Shown: positions 34,198-43,350, counted from the stretch's first letter. The stretch: DNA of 48,043 nt from Paenibacillus macerans (GCF_023715465.1 NZ_JAMBOE010000026.1:1-48043), one strand, 5' to 3'. Notes: generated by a model not told the origin, from the letters alone. Numbers and translations are program-made.

Positions 34198-35310
34198 TTG
34201 AACGAAGTTCATATTTCCGTACGCCAGTTGACGATCATCACGATTTTCTTCACAGTAGGCAGTGCCATTTTAATCACCCCTTCCGGTATGGCCGAGTCAG
34301 CCAAACAGGACGCCTGGATCGCCGGCCTGATCGGAATTGCGGCAGGGCTTCCCATCATCTGGCTCATGGTCAAGCTCGTCAGCCTGTATCCGCAAAAAAA
34401 TTTGGTGGAAATAATGGAAACCTTGTTGGGAAAATGGGCCGGAAAAGTCGCCTCCCTGCTGCTGATAATCACTTTTTTTAGCGCCCCTGCCGCGGTACTA
34501 AACGACTTGGGTGAATTTATGACGACGCAATTGATGTCGGAAACTCCGATAGAATCCATTATCATCCTGTTCGGGGCCGTCGTTCTCATAGGTGTCCGCC
34601 TGGGAATCGAAGTGATCGCCCGTTCTGCGGAGCTGCTGTTTCCCTGGTTTATCCTTCTATACCTTCTGTTGGTCCTGTTGGTCTCTTTTAATATAGATCC
34701 GGTTCATTTGCAGCCCGTCCTGGAAAACGGCTTTCCCCCGATCTGGCAGGCTGGGTTTACTTTTATCACCGTCGCTTTTTTGCCGCATATTGCACTGCTC
34801 TTGATCCTTCCGGCTTCCGTAAACCGGCCCGCCCTGTTCGGCAAAGGCATCGTTCTCGGCAGCTTGATCGGCAGTTTGATGCTGGTGGTCGTCATCACTC
34901 TATCCATCCTTGTCCTCGGGGCGGCTGTTACGTCAAAAAGCTTGTTTCCAAGCTATGTGCTGGCTCAAAAAATCGACATCGGCCATTTTTTGCAACGGGT
35001 CGAAACCATCGTGGCGATCATGTGGTTTTTTTCGCTGTATTTCCGGATTACGCTGTACTTGAGTTCCATTACGGTATCCCTTGCCCAAATTTTCAACTTG
35101 AAGGACTACCGGCCGCTCGTTTGGCCGCTGGGGATGCTCTTCATCGTCTTGGCGTTCGTCGTTTACCCCAACGTCCCTTTCAGGCAAACCTGGGACGCCC
35201 GCATCTGGCCGCCGTACATTCTAACCGTTGGGCTGCTGCTCCCCCTTTTGCTGTTAGCCATTCATGGGCTGCGCCGCCTGTTCAAGAAAAAACGGACGCA
35301 GCAGGCCTGA
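34198..35310 (+). CDS. gerKB: Spore germination permease GerKB/GerAB family
   Basis: A 370-residue B subunit with ten membrane helices, of the amino acid/polyamine permease superfamily, which binds the germinant. The N-terminus VSVRQLTI-like (here EVHISVRQLTIITIFFTVGS) is typical. TTG start with GAGGTGA seven bases upstream. Last gene of the operon; a terminator follows 50 bases later. Confidence 0.93.
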   Translation: MNEVHISVRQLTIITIFFTVGSAILITPSGMAESAKQDAWIAGLIGIAAGLPIIWLMVKLVSLYPQKNLVEIMETLLGKWAGKVASLLLIITFFSAPAAVLNDLGEFMTTQLMSETPIESIIILFGAVVLIGVRLGIEVIARSAELLFPWFILLYLLLVLLVSFNIDPVHLQPVLENGFPPIWQAGFTFITVAFLPHIALLLILPASVNRPALFGKGIVLGSLIGSLMLVVVITLSILVLGAAVTSKSLFPSYVLAQKIDIGHFLQRVETIVAIMWFFSLYFRITLYLSSITVSLAQIFNLKDYRPLVWPLGMLFIVLAFVVYPNVPFRQTWDARIWPPYILTVGLLLPLLLLAIHGLRRLFKKKRTQQA

Positions 35311-35361
35311 AGCCAATTTCAGCACATCGGCCTTCGCGGCCGGCAACACCTCTCCGTTGAT

Positions 35362-35391
35362 AAGCCGGCCGTCAAGCCGGCTTCTTTTTTT
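35362..35391 (+). terminator. Intrinsic terminator of the ger operon
   Basis: AAGCCGGC/GCCGGCTT, eight base pairs with a six-base loop, followed by CTTTTTTT. Confidence 0.9.
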
Positions 35392-35585
35392 CTTAAATCA
35401 TCCGCCGGCCGCCCTCCGTTTATTTCCTCGGCTTCCTATAACCGTTACACCGCCCTTCTCCGCTTTTCACCAAACCTTCAACCTGCGTTCAGTTGCGTTT
35501 CAGTTTGCCCGCTTATCATGTAGTTGCCCGAGCGAAACCGAGTTTTCGGTGCGGGTACCTAATCTTCAAGCGGAGTGTGAATAAG

Positions 35586-36527
35586 ATGAAATCGACAAAA
35601 AAGCTGGTCATCGCGGTACTCGTTCCGCTGCTGCTCGTTGGAGGAACGCTTTACGGGCTGGCGGACCGTTACTTAATTAAACATGTGGAGAAGGTTGTGG
35701 CTGAGGAAGGCACGTCACAGTACGGCTCGAGTCCGCAGGAAACCGCCACACCTTCGGAGGCCGGCGCCAAATCGGATGATTGGAATTATACGAGCGACGA
35801 TATCCAAATCCATATCGATCAGGTGCAAACCGGCTCCGGGGCGGACCAAATTACGTATTACGCGGCCGATGTGCAGTTGAAGAACTCGGGCAGCCTGCTG
35901 TCCGCCTTCGCCGATAACAGCTTTGGACGCAATATTACGGAGAACACCTCGGAGATCGCCTCCGATAACGGCGCGATTTTTGCCGTGAACGGCGACTATT
36001 ACGGCTTCAGGGGCGACGGGGTGATAATTCGTAACGGAACGTTGTACCGGGATGAACCGGCAAGAACGGGGTTGGCGTTATTTAATGACGGGACGATGAA
36101 AGCTTACGATGAAACAAAGGTTTCCTCGTCAGCATTGCTGGAGCAGGGGACGGTCCAAACATTATCGTTCGGGCCGGCGTTGATCCAAGATGGCGAAGTG
36201 GACACCGACTTGGACAATGTAAAGATCGACACCAATTTCGGCAACCGCTCGATCCAAGGCGCCAATCCCCGCACCGGCATCGGCCTGATCGCGCCGAACC
36301 ATTACGTGTTTGTCGTCGTTGACGGGCGCAAGGAAGGCTACAGCCGCGGCATGACGTTAACGGAATTTGCTCAGGTGTTTAAGGATTTAGGGTGCACTGA
36401 AGCTTACAATCTGGACGGAGGCGGCTCGTCCACGATGTATTTTTTGGGCCGGGTAGTTAACAATCCCCAAGGTAAAGGGCGGGAGCGCGGTGTCAGCGAC
36501 ATCCTCTACGTGAAAGAGGTGAACTGA
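35586..36527 (+). CDS. Phosphodiester glycosidase family protein (NAGPA domain), membrane-anchored
   Basis: A 313-residue exported protein: N-terminal anchor (LVIAVLVPLLLVGGTLYGLA), a variable Ser/Glu-rich linker, then a NAGPA domain. Family hallmarks are the AVNGDYYGFRGDGVIIRNG segment and the C-terminal YNLDGGGSSTMYF. NAGPA enzymes cleave sugar-phosphodiesters; bacterial members remodel wall polymers or exopolysaccharide. ATG 35586 follows GCGGAGTG. The next gene, a glycosyltransferase, starts one base after the stop, so the two work together, probably in cell-surface glycan modification. Confidence 0.88.
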   Translation: MKSTKKLVIAVLVPLLLVGGTLYGLADRYLIKHVEKVVAEEGTSQYGSSPQETATPSEAGAKSDDWNYTSDDIQIHIDQVQTGSGADQITYYAADVQLKNSGSLLSAFADNSFGRNITENTSEIASDNGAIFAVNGDYYGFRGDGVIIRNGTLYRDEPARTGLALFNDGTMKAYDETKVSSSALLEQGTVQTLSFGPALIQDGEVDTDLDNVKIDTNFGNRSIQGANPRTGIGLIAPNHYVFVVVDGRKEGYSRGMTLTEFAQVFKDLGCTEAYNLDGGGSSTMYFLGRVVNNPQGKGRERGVSDILYVKEVN

Positions 36528-36528
36528 C

Positions 36529-37554
36529 ATGACGACGATTCTGATCCCCGCCTATGAGCCGGACGAGCGTCTGCTGAACTTGATCGGACAGCTAAAAAAA
36601 ATGCCGGACACCCGGATCGTCATCGTCGATGACGGCAGCGGCGAGGCGTACCGCCCGATTTTTGACACGGCCCGGGCGGAGGGGTGCAAGGTGCTGCGGC
36701 ACGAGGCCAATCGCGGCAAAGGCCGGGCCCTGAAAACCGGCTTCCGTTATTTGCTCGACACCGGGGAGCGCGGCCCCGTGGTTTGCGCCGACAGCGACGG
36801 CCAGCATCTGCCCGCCGATATCGTCCGGGTCGCCGCCGCCGTGCGGGAGCAGGGCTGCAGCCTTGTGCTCGGAAGCCGCCGCTTCACCGGCAAGGTGCCG
36901 CTGCGCAGCCGGCTTGGCAACGCGATAACACGGTTTGTGTTCGCCTTTACGACCGGGACGAGAATTTACGACACCCAAACCGGGCTTCGCGGCTATTCAG
37001 CGGACATGCTGGAGTGGCTGTGCTCGGTTCCAGGGGAACGTTTTGAATATGAAATGAACCTCTTGCTCGGGGCCAAACAAACAGGCTACGCCCTGGAAGA
37101 AGTGTTTATCGATACGGTTTACCTGGACGACAACAAGTCTTCCCATTTCCGTCCGTTGGCCGACTCCGCACGAATCTACCTGCCGATTCTGCTGTTCAGC
37201 GCCTCGTCCATCCTGTCGGCGGGCCTCGACTTCGCGCTGCTGTTCCTGCTTCAGGCGTTCAGCAAAAACCTGGCGCTGTCGGTCGCGGGAGCGAGAATTT
37301 GCAGCTCCGCCGCCAACTTCGCGATGAACCGCCGGTTCGTGTTCGCCCACGGCCGCTCGGCCAAGCTGTACGCCTCTTTGCCGCGGTATTTTTCGCTGGT
37401 TCTGATCGTATTATTGCTGAATATGGGGCTGATGCATGTATACCATGACCTGGCCCGCATCCCTCTGATCGCGGCCAAGCTGCTGACCGAAGGCTCGCTT
37501 TTTCTGTTCAGTTATTGGGCTCAGCGTAAATATGTGTATTCGGATCTTCGATAA
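36529..37554 (+). CDS. GT2 glycosyltransferase fused to a GtrA-like membrane domain
   Basis: A 341-residue fusion. Residues 1 to about 210 are a DPM1-like GT-A domain (VIVDDGSG for nucleotide-sugar binding, DSDGQHLPADIV with the metal-binding acidic motif). Residues about 220-341 are four membrane helices of the GtrA/DPMS type. Such enzymes move a sugar from a nucleotide donor to polyprenyl phosphate, and the GtrA domain is linked with flipping the product. It is coupled to the phosphodiester glycosidase gene. Its 3' end overlaps the convergent hydrolase gene by 47 bases. Confidence 0.9.
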   Translation: MTTILIPAYEPDERLLNLIGQLKKMPDTRIVIVDDGSGEAYRPIFDTARAEGCKVLRHEANRGKGRALKTGFRYLLDTGERGPVVCADSDGQHLPADIVRVAAAVREQGCSLVLGSRRFTGKVPLRSRLGNAITRFVFAFTTGTRIYDTQTGLRGYSADMLEWLCSVPGERFEYEMNLLLGAKQTGYALEEVFIDTVYLDDNKSSHFRPLADSARIYLPILLFSASSILSAGLDFALLFLLQAFSKNLALSVAGARICSSAANFAMNRRFVFAHGRSAKLYASLPRYFSLVLIVLLLNMGLMHVYHDLARIPLIAAKLLTEGSLFLFSYWAQRKYVYSDLR

Positions 37555-38353
37555 ATTTTACAAGCTCCCGGTTGAACTTATCCCGTTCCTCATAAAACAA
37601 CCCATGCCCGCTGTATTGGAACCACACGAGCCTGGAATGCTTAATCCCTTCATGCTGGGCCGCCGCGAGCTCGGGGTAACATACCTTGTCATGGATGCCG
37701 TGCAGAATTAACGTCGGCACTTCGATCTTGCCGAGATCGGAGAACAAGCTTTCGTCGCGGAAGGAAGCGGCTACCTTGGCCGTCGCGTTGCCGGAGGCTG
37801 CGTATTCGATTTGCCGGACCCATTCGCCGAAAGGCTTCGACACATGCTGAAAGAAAAACGTATTCTCCAGGTTGAAAAGCATGTTGGGACGGTCTTGATA
37901 CGTCTGCTCAATGAGCTCACTTACCGCTTCCTTCGGCTGCCCGTACGGAAAGCCGGGGCGGCGGGTAACGCTCGGGGCGGCCGCGGCAAACAACGCCAGC
38001 TTCGCTACGCCATGCCCTTGATGGCGGGCCATATACCGGATGGCGGTCGCTCCCCCGTAAGAGTGGCCGGCGAGGATGAAATCGCGGAGGCCTAGCGCAT
38101 CGACCACGGCGCGCACATCGTCGGCCATCCGGTCGAGATGGTAGCCGTCCCAAGGCTTGTCGGACTCGCCGAAGCCGCGCAGATCGATGCCGATGCAGCG
38201 ATACCCTTTGGCCGGCAGCACGTTAAATTGATATTCAAACGCCCTGTGGCTTAAAGGCCAGCCATGGATGAACAAAATCGTCTGTTTCCCCGCCGGATGG
38301 ATGTCCTCCACAAAAATTTTCACATAAGGCTCCACGCGCACAAAATAACCCAT
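37508..38353 (-). CDS. Alpha/beta hydrolase
   Basis: A 281-residue alpha/beta-hydrolase of the haloperoxidase/epoxide-hydrolase-like group. Nucleophile elbow GHSYGG with Ser98; oxyanion region HGWPLSH (30-36); catalytic Asp in LHGIHDKVCYP and His in YSGHGLFYEE. GGAGGT lies seven bases before the ATG. It is transcribed alone and converges on, and overlaps, the glycosyltransferase gene. The natural substrate is unknown. Confidence 0.9.
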   Translation of the reverse strand: MGYFVRVEPYVKIFVEDIHPAGKQTILFIHGWPLSHRAFEYQFNVLPAKGYRCIGIDLRGFGESDKPWDGYHLDRMADDVRAVVDALGLRDFILAGHSYGGATAIRYMARHQGHGVAKLALFAAAAPSVTRRPGFPYGQPKEAVSELIEQTYQDRPNMLFNLENTFFFQHVSKPFGEWVRQIEYAASGNATAKVAASFRDESLFSDLGKIEVPTLILHGIHDKVCYPELAAAQHEGIKHSRLVWFQYSGHGLFYEERDKFNRELVKFIEDPNTHIYAEPNN

Positions 38354-38578
38354 ATTTGCTACCTCCGGTTCCTAAGGATTCAACAAAATCAGCTTATTCG
38401 AGCGGATGAGAATGGGTGAATGCCTAATTGTTATTCTGTAAATCTAGTATAGTCGTTAATGTCGCAGGTTCGTGTTACTATATCTAACATAAATATACTG
38501 CAATTTCTAACTCCATTCTCGATAATCCCATCTTTTTCGCTTAAAGTCATCTATAAAAGTATTTTTTTGTAATTTATA

Positions 38579-38608
38579 TTGACATCTGTTTTTTCTGCCT
38601 CATATAAT
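38579..38608 (+). promoter_or_regulatory. Sigma-A promoter of the nitrate assimilation operon
   Basis: TTGACA, 18 bases, TATAAT. Transcription should begin near 38615, exactly where the first leader hairpin starts. The stretch 38354-38578 contains AT-rich DNA without a gene. Confidence 0.8.
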
Positions 38609-38615
38609 TTAACTA

Positions 38616-38668
38616 CGTTCACAATGTCGTGACGCTTATATTCTGGTCCCCGCACAACGCTGTGCCGG
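38616..38668 (+). promoter_or_regulatory. Candidate ANTAR-responsive double hairpin
   Basis: Hairpin 1 (38616-38634): CGTTCAC, hexaloop AATGTC, GTGACG. Hairpin 2 (38652-38665): GCAC, hexaloop AACGCT, GTGC, with a possible outer CC/GG pair. Both hexaloops have A at position 1 and G at position 4, the signature recognised by ANTAR proteins such as NasR and EutV. They sit at the very 5' end of the leader and before a terminator, in front of nitrate assimilation genes, the classic context. Confidence 0.6.
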
Positions 38669-38680
38669 CCGGTGGCAACG

Positions 38681-38735
38681 GAGCCGCACGGGCAATCGCT
38701 ATCGATTGTTCCTGCGGCTTCTTCTGTTTCTTTTG
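38681..38735 (+). terminator. Leader terminator before the nitrate transporter gene
   Basis: AGCCGCA pairs with TGCGGCT; after one C-C mismatch the helix continues through GGG-CAATCG with CGATTG-TTC around a CTAT loop. A U-rich tail (TCTTCTGTTTCTTTTG) follows. It ends about 60 bases before the transporter start codon, so read-through needs antitermination. Confidence 0.75.
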
Positions 38736-38796
38736 CGTGCTGAAGTTAAAAAAGAAAACACCCTTAAGGGTGGAAATTGGAGAGGAGAGCGATGGA

Positions 38797-40026
38797 ATGG
38801 ATCGGGCCGGGTTTTGGAAAAGCGGGCATAAGCCCTCGCTATTCAGCGCATTTCTTTATTTTGACGTCAGTTTCATGATTTGGGTGCTGATCGGACCGCT
38901 GGCGGTCATTATGATGCAGGATTACCCGATGAGCGCCTCGCAAAAGGCCAATTTGGTCGCCCTGCCGGTGCTCGGCGGCTCCGTGCTGCGGCTGGTGCTC
39001 GGCGTGCTGGCCGATCGCATCGGTCCGAAACGGACTGGCCAGATCGGCATGATCGTCACCATGATCCCGCTCATTTATGGCTGGCAGTTCGTGAGCTCGC
39101 TCGGCGAACTTTACATTGTCGCCCTGCTGCTCGGTGTGGCCGGCGCTTCTTTTTCCGCCGCGCTGCCGCTTGCCAGCCGCTGGTATCCGCCGCAATATCA
39201 GGGCCTGGCGATGGGGATCGCCGGAGCGGGGAACAGCGGCACGGTGCTCTCCACTTTGTTTGCCAACCGGATCGCCCAGCATTACGGCAGTTGGGAGGTC
39301 GTTTTCGGGCTGGCGCTGATCCCGATCTTCATTGTGCTTATCGTATTTTCGCTGCTCGCCAAAGACAGCCCAAGCCAGCCTGAACCGAAGCGGCTGAAGG
39401 ATTACGCGGCGGTGCTCCGCCAGCGGGACACCTGGTTGTTCTGTATGCTCTATATGGTCACCTTCGGCGGTTTTGTGGGCATGTCCAACTATTTGACGAT
39501 TTTTTTCAATACCGAATATGGGTTAAGCGCCGTCAGAGCCGCCGACTTTACCACGCTTTGCGTGATCGCCGGCAGCTTTTTCCGGCCCGTTGGCGGCTGG
39601 CTGGCCGACCGGGTGGGCGGCATTCGCATGCTGCTTGTACTGTACGGCGGCGTCGCCGTCATGATGGCGCTGATCTCCTCGCTGCCGCCGCTGTCCCTCG
39701 TCACCGTGCTGCTGTTTATTGGCATGATGTGCCTCGGCATGGGCAATGGCTCGGTATTCCAACTCGTTCCCCAGCGGTTCCAGCAGGAAATCGGCGTCAT
39801 TACCGGCATCGTTGGCGCGGCCGGAGGGCTGGGCGGGTATTTTCTGCCGAATATCCTCGGGATTTTAAAAGAGTTCACGGGATCGTATACGCCCGGCTTC
39901 CTGATCCTGAGCGGCATCGCCGTCATCTGCATCATTACAGTGCTGCTGATCCAAGGCAAGTGGAAACGCACCTTCCTCGAAAGGAGTGGTGCATATGACG
40001 CTTATACCTACAGCCGCCAATCCTGA
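38797..40026 (+). CDS. nasA: Nitrate/nitrite transporter (NarK/NasA, MFS)
   Basis: A 409-residue major facilitator with 12 hydrophobic segments, of the NNP nitrate porter family. Signature features are GVLADRIGPKRTGQIG after helix 2, the GxAGAGNSG nitrate signature (GIAGAGNSGTVL) and its second-half counterpart GIVGAAGGLGGYFLP. ATG 38797 is placed after GGAGAGGAGAG; the frame is open far upstream but passes through the leader RNA structures. Its 3' end overlaps the nitrate reductase start by 32 bases. Confidence 0.92.
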   Translation: MDRAGFWKSGHKPSLFSAFLYFDVSFMIWVLIGPLAVIMMQDYPMSASQKANLVALPVLGGSVLRLVLGVLADRIGPKRTGQIGMIVTMIPLIYGWQFVSSLGELYIVALLLGVAGASFSAALPLASRWYPPQYQGLAMGIAGAGNSGTVLSTLFANRIAQHYGSWEVVFGLALIPIFIVLIVFSLLAKDSPSQPEPKRLKDYAAVLRQRDTWLFCMLYMVTFGGFVGMSNYLTIFFNTEYGLSAVRAADFTTLCVIAGSFFRPVGGWLADRVGGIRMLLVLYGGVAVMMALISSLPPLSLVTVLLFIGMMCLGMGNGSVFQLVPQRFQQEIGVITGIVGAAGGLGGYFLPNILGILKEFTGSYTPGFLILSGIAVICIITVLLIQGKWKRTFLERSGAYDAYTYSRQS

Positions 40027-42652
40027 CGGGCGCCTTCGTACGCACTGCTGTTTCTGCAGCATGCAGTGCGGCATCGAGCTGCATCCACTGGGGGAAGCGG
40101 CAGGGCCGGGGGTTGCGGCGGGCCCGGGAGCTGCGGCAGGGCCGGGTGCTGCGGCAACGGGGCCGGGAGCCGGGGCGGGAACGCTCGGCGCTGCGACTAC
40201 AGCCCCCAGTTCGAGGGTGCGAAGTGCGGCGGCGATCAGTGCTGAAGCAATTAGTGCGGAAGCGATTAGTGTGGAAAAGTCCGCGATCGTATCGCCCAGT
40301 GCGGCAAACGCGCTTGGGTATGAAGCGAAACCCAGCCCCGATTTCCCAGTAGCTACTGGAAAGTTGTGCCAAAAGGGGCTTTATTCCATGACTCATGCGG
40401 CGCATTCCGAGCGGATTCTCGCGCCGCTTCGCTGACAAGATAAACGCGGGATTACCGGCAGGCCCGGGCTAGGGGGCGGATTTGACGCGGTTGAAGGGTT
40501 TGCTGGTGCCGGGCTGCGGGGAACAGCGCTTGGTGCTGGACCGTCCGCGACTTGGTGTTCTGCAACCTGGACGGAAGCGCTTGACGATATCGCCGCCCGG
40601 ATTCTCCGCCTGCAGGAGCAGCACGGCCCGGACAGCATAGCCGTCTTCGGAGGCGGGTCGCTGACGAATGAGGTTTGCTATTTGCTCGGCAAATTCACCC
40701 GCGTGGCGCTCCGCTCGCGGTACGTGGATTATAACGGCCGCTACTGCATGTCCTCAGCCGCCGCCGCGCAGCAAAAGGCCTTCGGCATCGACCGGGGGCT
40801 GAGTTTTCCGCTGGACGATATCCCCAAGGCCAAATACATCATCCTGGCCGGCACCAACATCGCGGAGTGCCAGCCGACCATGATGCCGTATTTGCTTGCG
40901 GCCAAAAAGCAGGGCGCCGTGCTCGTGACGATCGATCCGCGCCAAACGCTAACCTCTAAAATCGCCGACCTCCACATCACGCTGCAGCCGGGCCACGACT
41001 CGCTGCTCATCAGCGGCATGCTGTACGTCCTGCTTGAAGAAAATCTGTACGATGCGGAATTTGTGTCGGCCCACACGGAAGGATTGCAGGAGGTGCGCGA
41101 AGCCGTGCGGCTTTTTCCGCCGGACCGGGTGGCCGCGTTGACCGGGGTAGCCGAAGACACGATCCGCACCGTTGCCCGGGGCTTTGCCGCCGCGGAAACC
41201 GCGATCGTCCTGACGGCCCGCGGGCTGGAGCAGCAGGTCAACGGGGTCGAGCATACGCTGCAGTACATTAACCTGTGCCTGCTTGCGGGGCACATCGGCA
41301 AACCTGGCAGCGGGTTCGGCTCCGTGACCGGGCAGGCCAACGGGCAAGGCGGCCGCGAGCACGGCCTTAAGGCCGACCAGCTCCCCGGCTACCGGTCGCT
41401 CGAAGATGCGGAGGCCCGGGCTCATGTGGCCCGCGTCTGGGGGATCGAGCCGGCCGACCTGCCGGGCAAAGGCGTCTCCGCCTATGAGCTGTTCGGCAAA
41501 ATTTTGGACGGCAGCATCAAGGCGATGATTATCCTCGGCTCCAATCCGCTCGTCTCCAGCCCCAACAACGCCAGGGTCGCCAAGGCGCTGGCCCAGCTGG
41601 AACTGCTCGTCGTCGTCGACCTGTTCGAAACGGAGACCGCGGCTTACGCGGATTGGCTGCTGCCCGGCACGTCCTTCCTGGAAGCGGAAGGCACGCTGAC
41701 CAATCTGGAGGGCAGGGTGTTTCACCGGCCCCAGGCTTTTGCCCCGGCAGGGGACAGTCTGCCGGATTACCGGTTCATCTGCGCCCTGGCCGAGCGGCTG
41801 GGCCGGGGGCAGTATTTCCGGTACACGTCGGTTTCGGACGTGTTCGATGAGCTCTGCCGCGCTTCCGCCGGGGGCAATGCCGATTACAGCGGCATGAGCT
41901 ATTCGCGGCTGAAGGAAGCGCAAGGGCTGTTCTGGCCGTGCCCCGCAGGCGGGGAAGAAGAGGCCGCGAAGTCAGCAGGCCAGTCCGGGGAGCGCGGGTC
42001 CGGCGGCGCGTCAGGGACGGCGGGCCGCCCCGCTCCTGGGGACGGGGGCGGCCATAGCGCTGGGCCTGCTGCCGGGCTCGGGGCCGGCCCCGAGCCCGCA
42101 GCAGCACCCACCACGGCTGTGCTCCGCGGCCAGGGCCACCCCGGGACGCCGCGCCTGTTCGCGGACGGCGTCTTCCCCCGTGCAGGGGGCCCCGCCCGCC
42201 TGCACGGGATCACTCCCCAGCCGCCTGCAGAGAGCGCAGATCCGGATTACCCGTATCTGCTGACGACTGGGCGGCTGGCGGGCCACTACCTGAGCGGCGC
42301 GCAAACCCGCCGCACGGAGGCGCTGGCGAAGAAGGCGCCGGAACCGGTAGCGGAGCTGCACCCCGCTTTGGCCGAGCAGCTTCGCCTGCGCCAGGGAGAG
42401 CACGTGCGGCTGACGACCCGCCGGGGCTCGTTGGAGTTTGCCGCCAAGCTGGCTCCCGACATTCACCCCAGGACCATATTCGTCCCGTTTCATTGGGGCG
42501 GGGAGCTGGCGGTCAACCGGCTGACCAACGATGCCCTGCACCCCATCAGCCGGATGCCGGAATTCAAAATTTGCGCTGTGCGCGTGGAGCGGGTTGAACC
42601 CGTGCATGCCTCGTCGGTTCCAGAAACGGCACAGGAACACTGCCCAAAATAG
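39995..42652 (+). pseudogene. nasC: Assimilatory nitrate reductase catalytic subunit with an in-frame TGA
   Basis: A molybdopterin oxidoreductase that reduces nitrate to nitrite. Codons 1-146 carry the [4Fe-4S] ligands Cys18, Cys21, Cys25 and, after an abnormally long Gly/Ala-rich insertion, Cys125 (GKLCQKG; the usual gap is about 30 residues). Codon 147 is TGA (40433-40435). The same frame then continues open for 738 codons, beginning with a Gly-rich stretch, then WTEALDDIAARI, AVFGGGSLTNE, the molybdenum-ligand Cys in YVDYNGRYCMSSAAAA, and a normal C-terminal DMSO-reductase fold. A second long low-complexity insertion lies at 41.95-42.2 kb. AAAGGAG lies before ATG 39995. It is a single-stop pseudogene, a read-through gene, or has a sequence error at that base; all else is intact. 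Confidence 0.85.
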
Positions 42653-42721
42653 CGGAAAACGCCAACTAGTAGAATGATCCGGAAATAATATGGCTTATCT
42701 GCGGACAGGGGCCATGGATCG

Positions 42722-42870
42722 CTTTGTTTCCTATTAGTCTTGTGCTCTTATTATCATCCCCATGAAATAGAGGAACTTTTGGGCCTTATTTTCCGAATTT
42801 GAACCTATTCATCACCATAGGGGAACTTTTGGGTCTTATTTTTCGATGAACAGGTCGAAAGGCAACCTTT
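42722..42870. repeat. Intergenic 50-bp repeats with GGAACTTTTGGG core
   Basis: GGAACTTTTGGG-Y-CTTATTTT occurs at 42771 and 42821, 50 bp apart, and a weaker copy precedes it. Part of a 760-bp gap (42653-43415) that contains repeats and a terminator but no gene. Confidence 0.6.
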
Positions 42871-43098
42871 AGCCGCTAAATTACGGAAATAGACCCATAA
42901 AAACCCTCTATTGCACGCAACATGGGGGATATCGCTGAAATAGCGCCCTTTTTTTCCTTCATGTTGTCACCCGTGATCTTCAATAGACTAATTTTGCCGT
43001 TTTCTCAAGCCTTCATTTGCCATTATTCTAACGTTATTTCCAGAACCGTCTACTAGTGTAGTAAAGATTTAACTACATCTCTAGTGAAACTCACGTTC

Positions 43099-43330
43099 AT
43101 TGGATAAAATCCAATAGATTGGCGGAAATCGCACGCAATTTGGAACTCCCATTGGAAAAAATCCAATAGACTTCCCTTAGATCGTCCGTTTTGCACCTTA
43201 CCGAGCCCAATCTATTGGAAATATCCAATCAAGCCACCGTATTTTCCACTTAATTTCCAATTCAATTGGATTTTTCCAACCAAACTGCCACCAATACTAG
43301 AAGCCGAGCAATCTATTGGAAAAATCCACT
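43099..43330. repeat. Palindromic repeats ATTGGAWWWWTCCAAT, locus 2
   Basis: Five copies at 43099, 43151, 43214, 43265 and 43315, spaced 52, 63, 51 and 50 bp. Central bases vary but the two ATTGGA/TCCAAT arms are kept, with one or two changes in the last copies. Intervening sequences differ. Confidence 0.8.
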
Positions 43331-43350
43331 GAAGAGCAAGCGGAATCCGA

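Noticed and set aside
38610..38796. Molybdenum cofactor or c-di-GMP riboswitch in the nas leader
   Set aside because: I could not match the conserved core of either class. The two A1/G4 hexaloop hairpins fit an ANTAR target better.
40433..40435. Selenocysteine codon in the nitrate reductase
   Set aside because: The TGA is not at the molybdenum-ligand position, which is an ordinary Cys in GRYCMSS, and no convincing SECIS hairpin was seen just after it.
43099..43330. CRISPR array
   Set aside because: The repeats are only about 16 bp, palindromic and variable in the centre, spacing is uneven and no cas gene is present.
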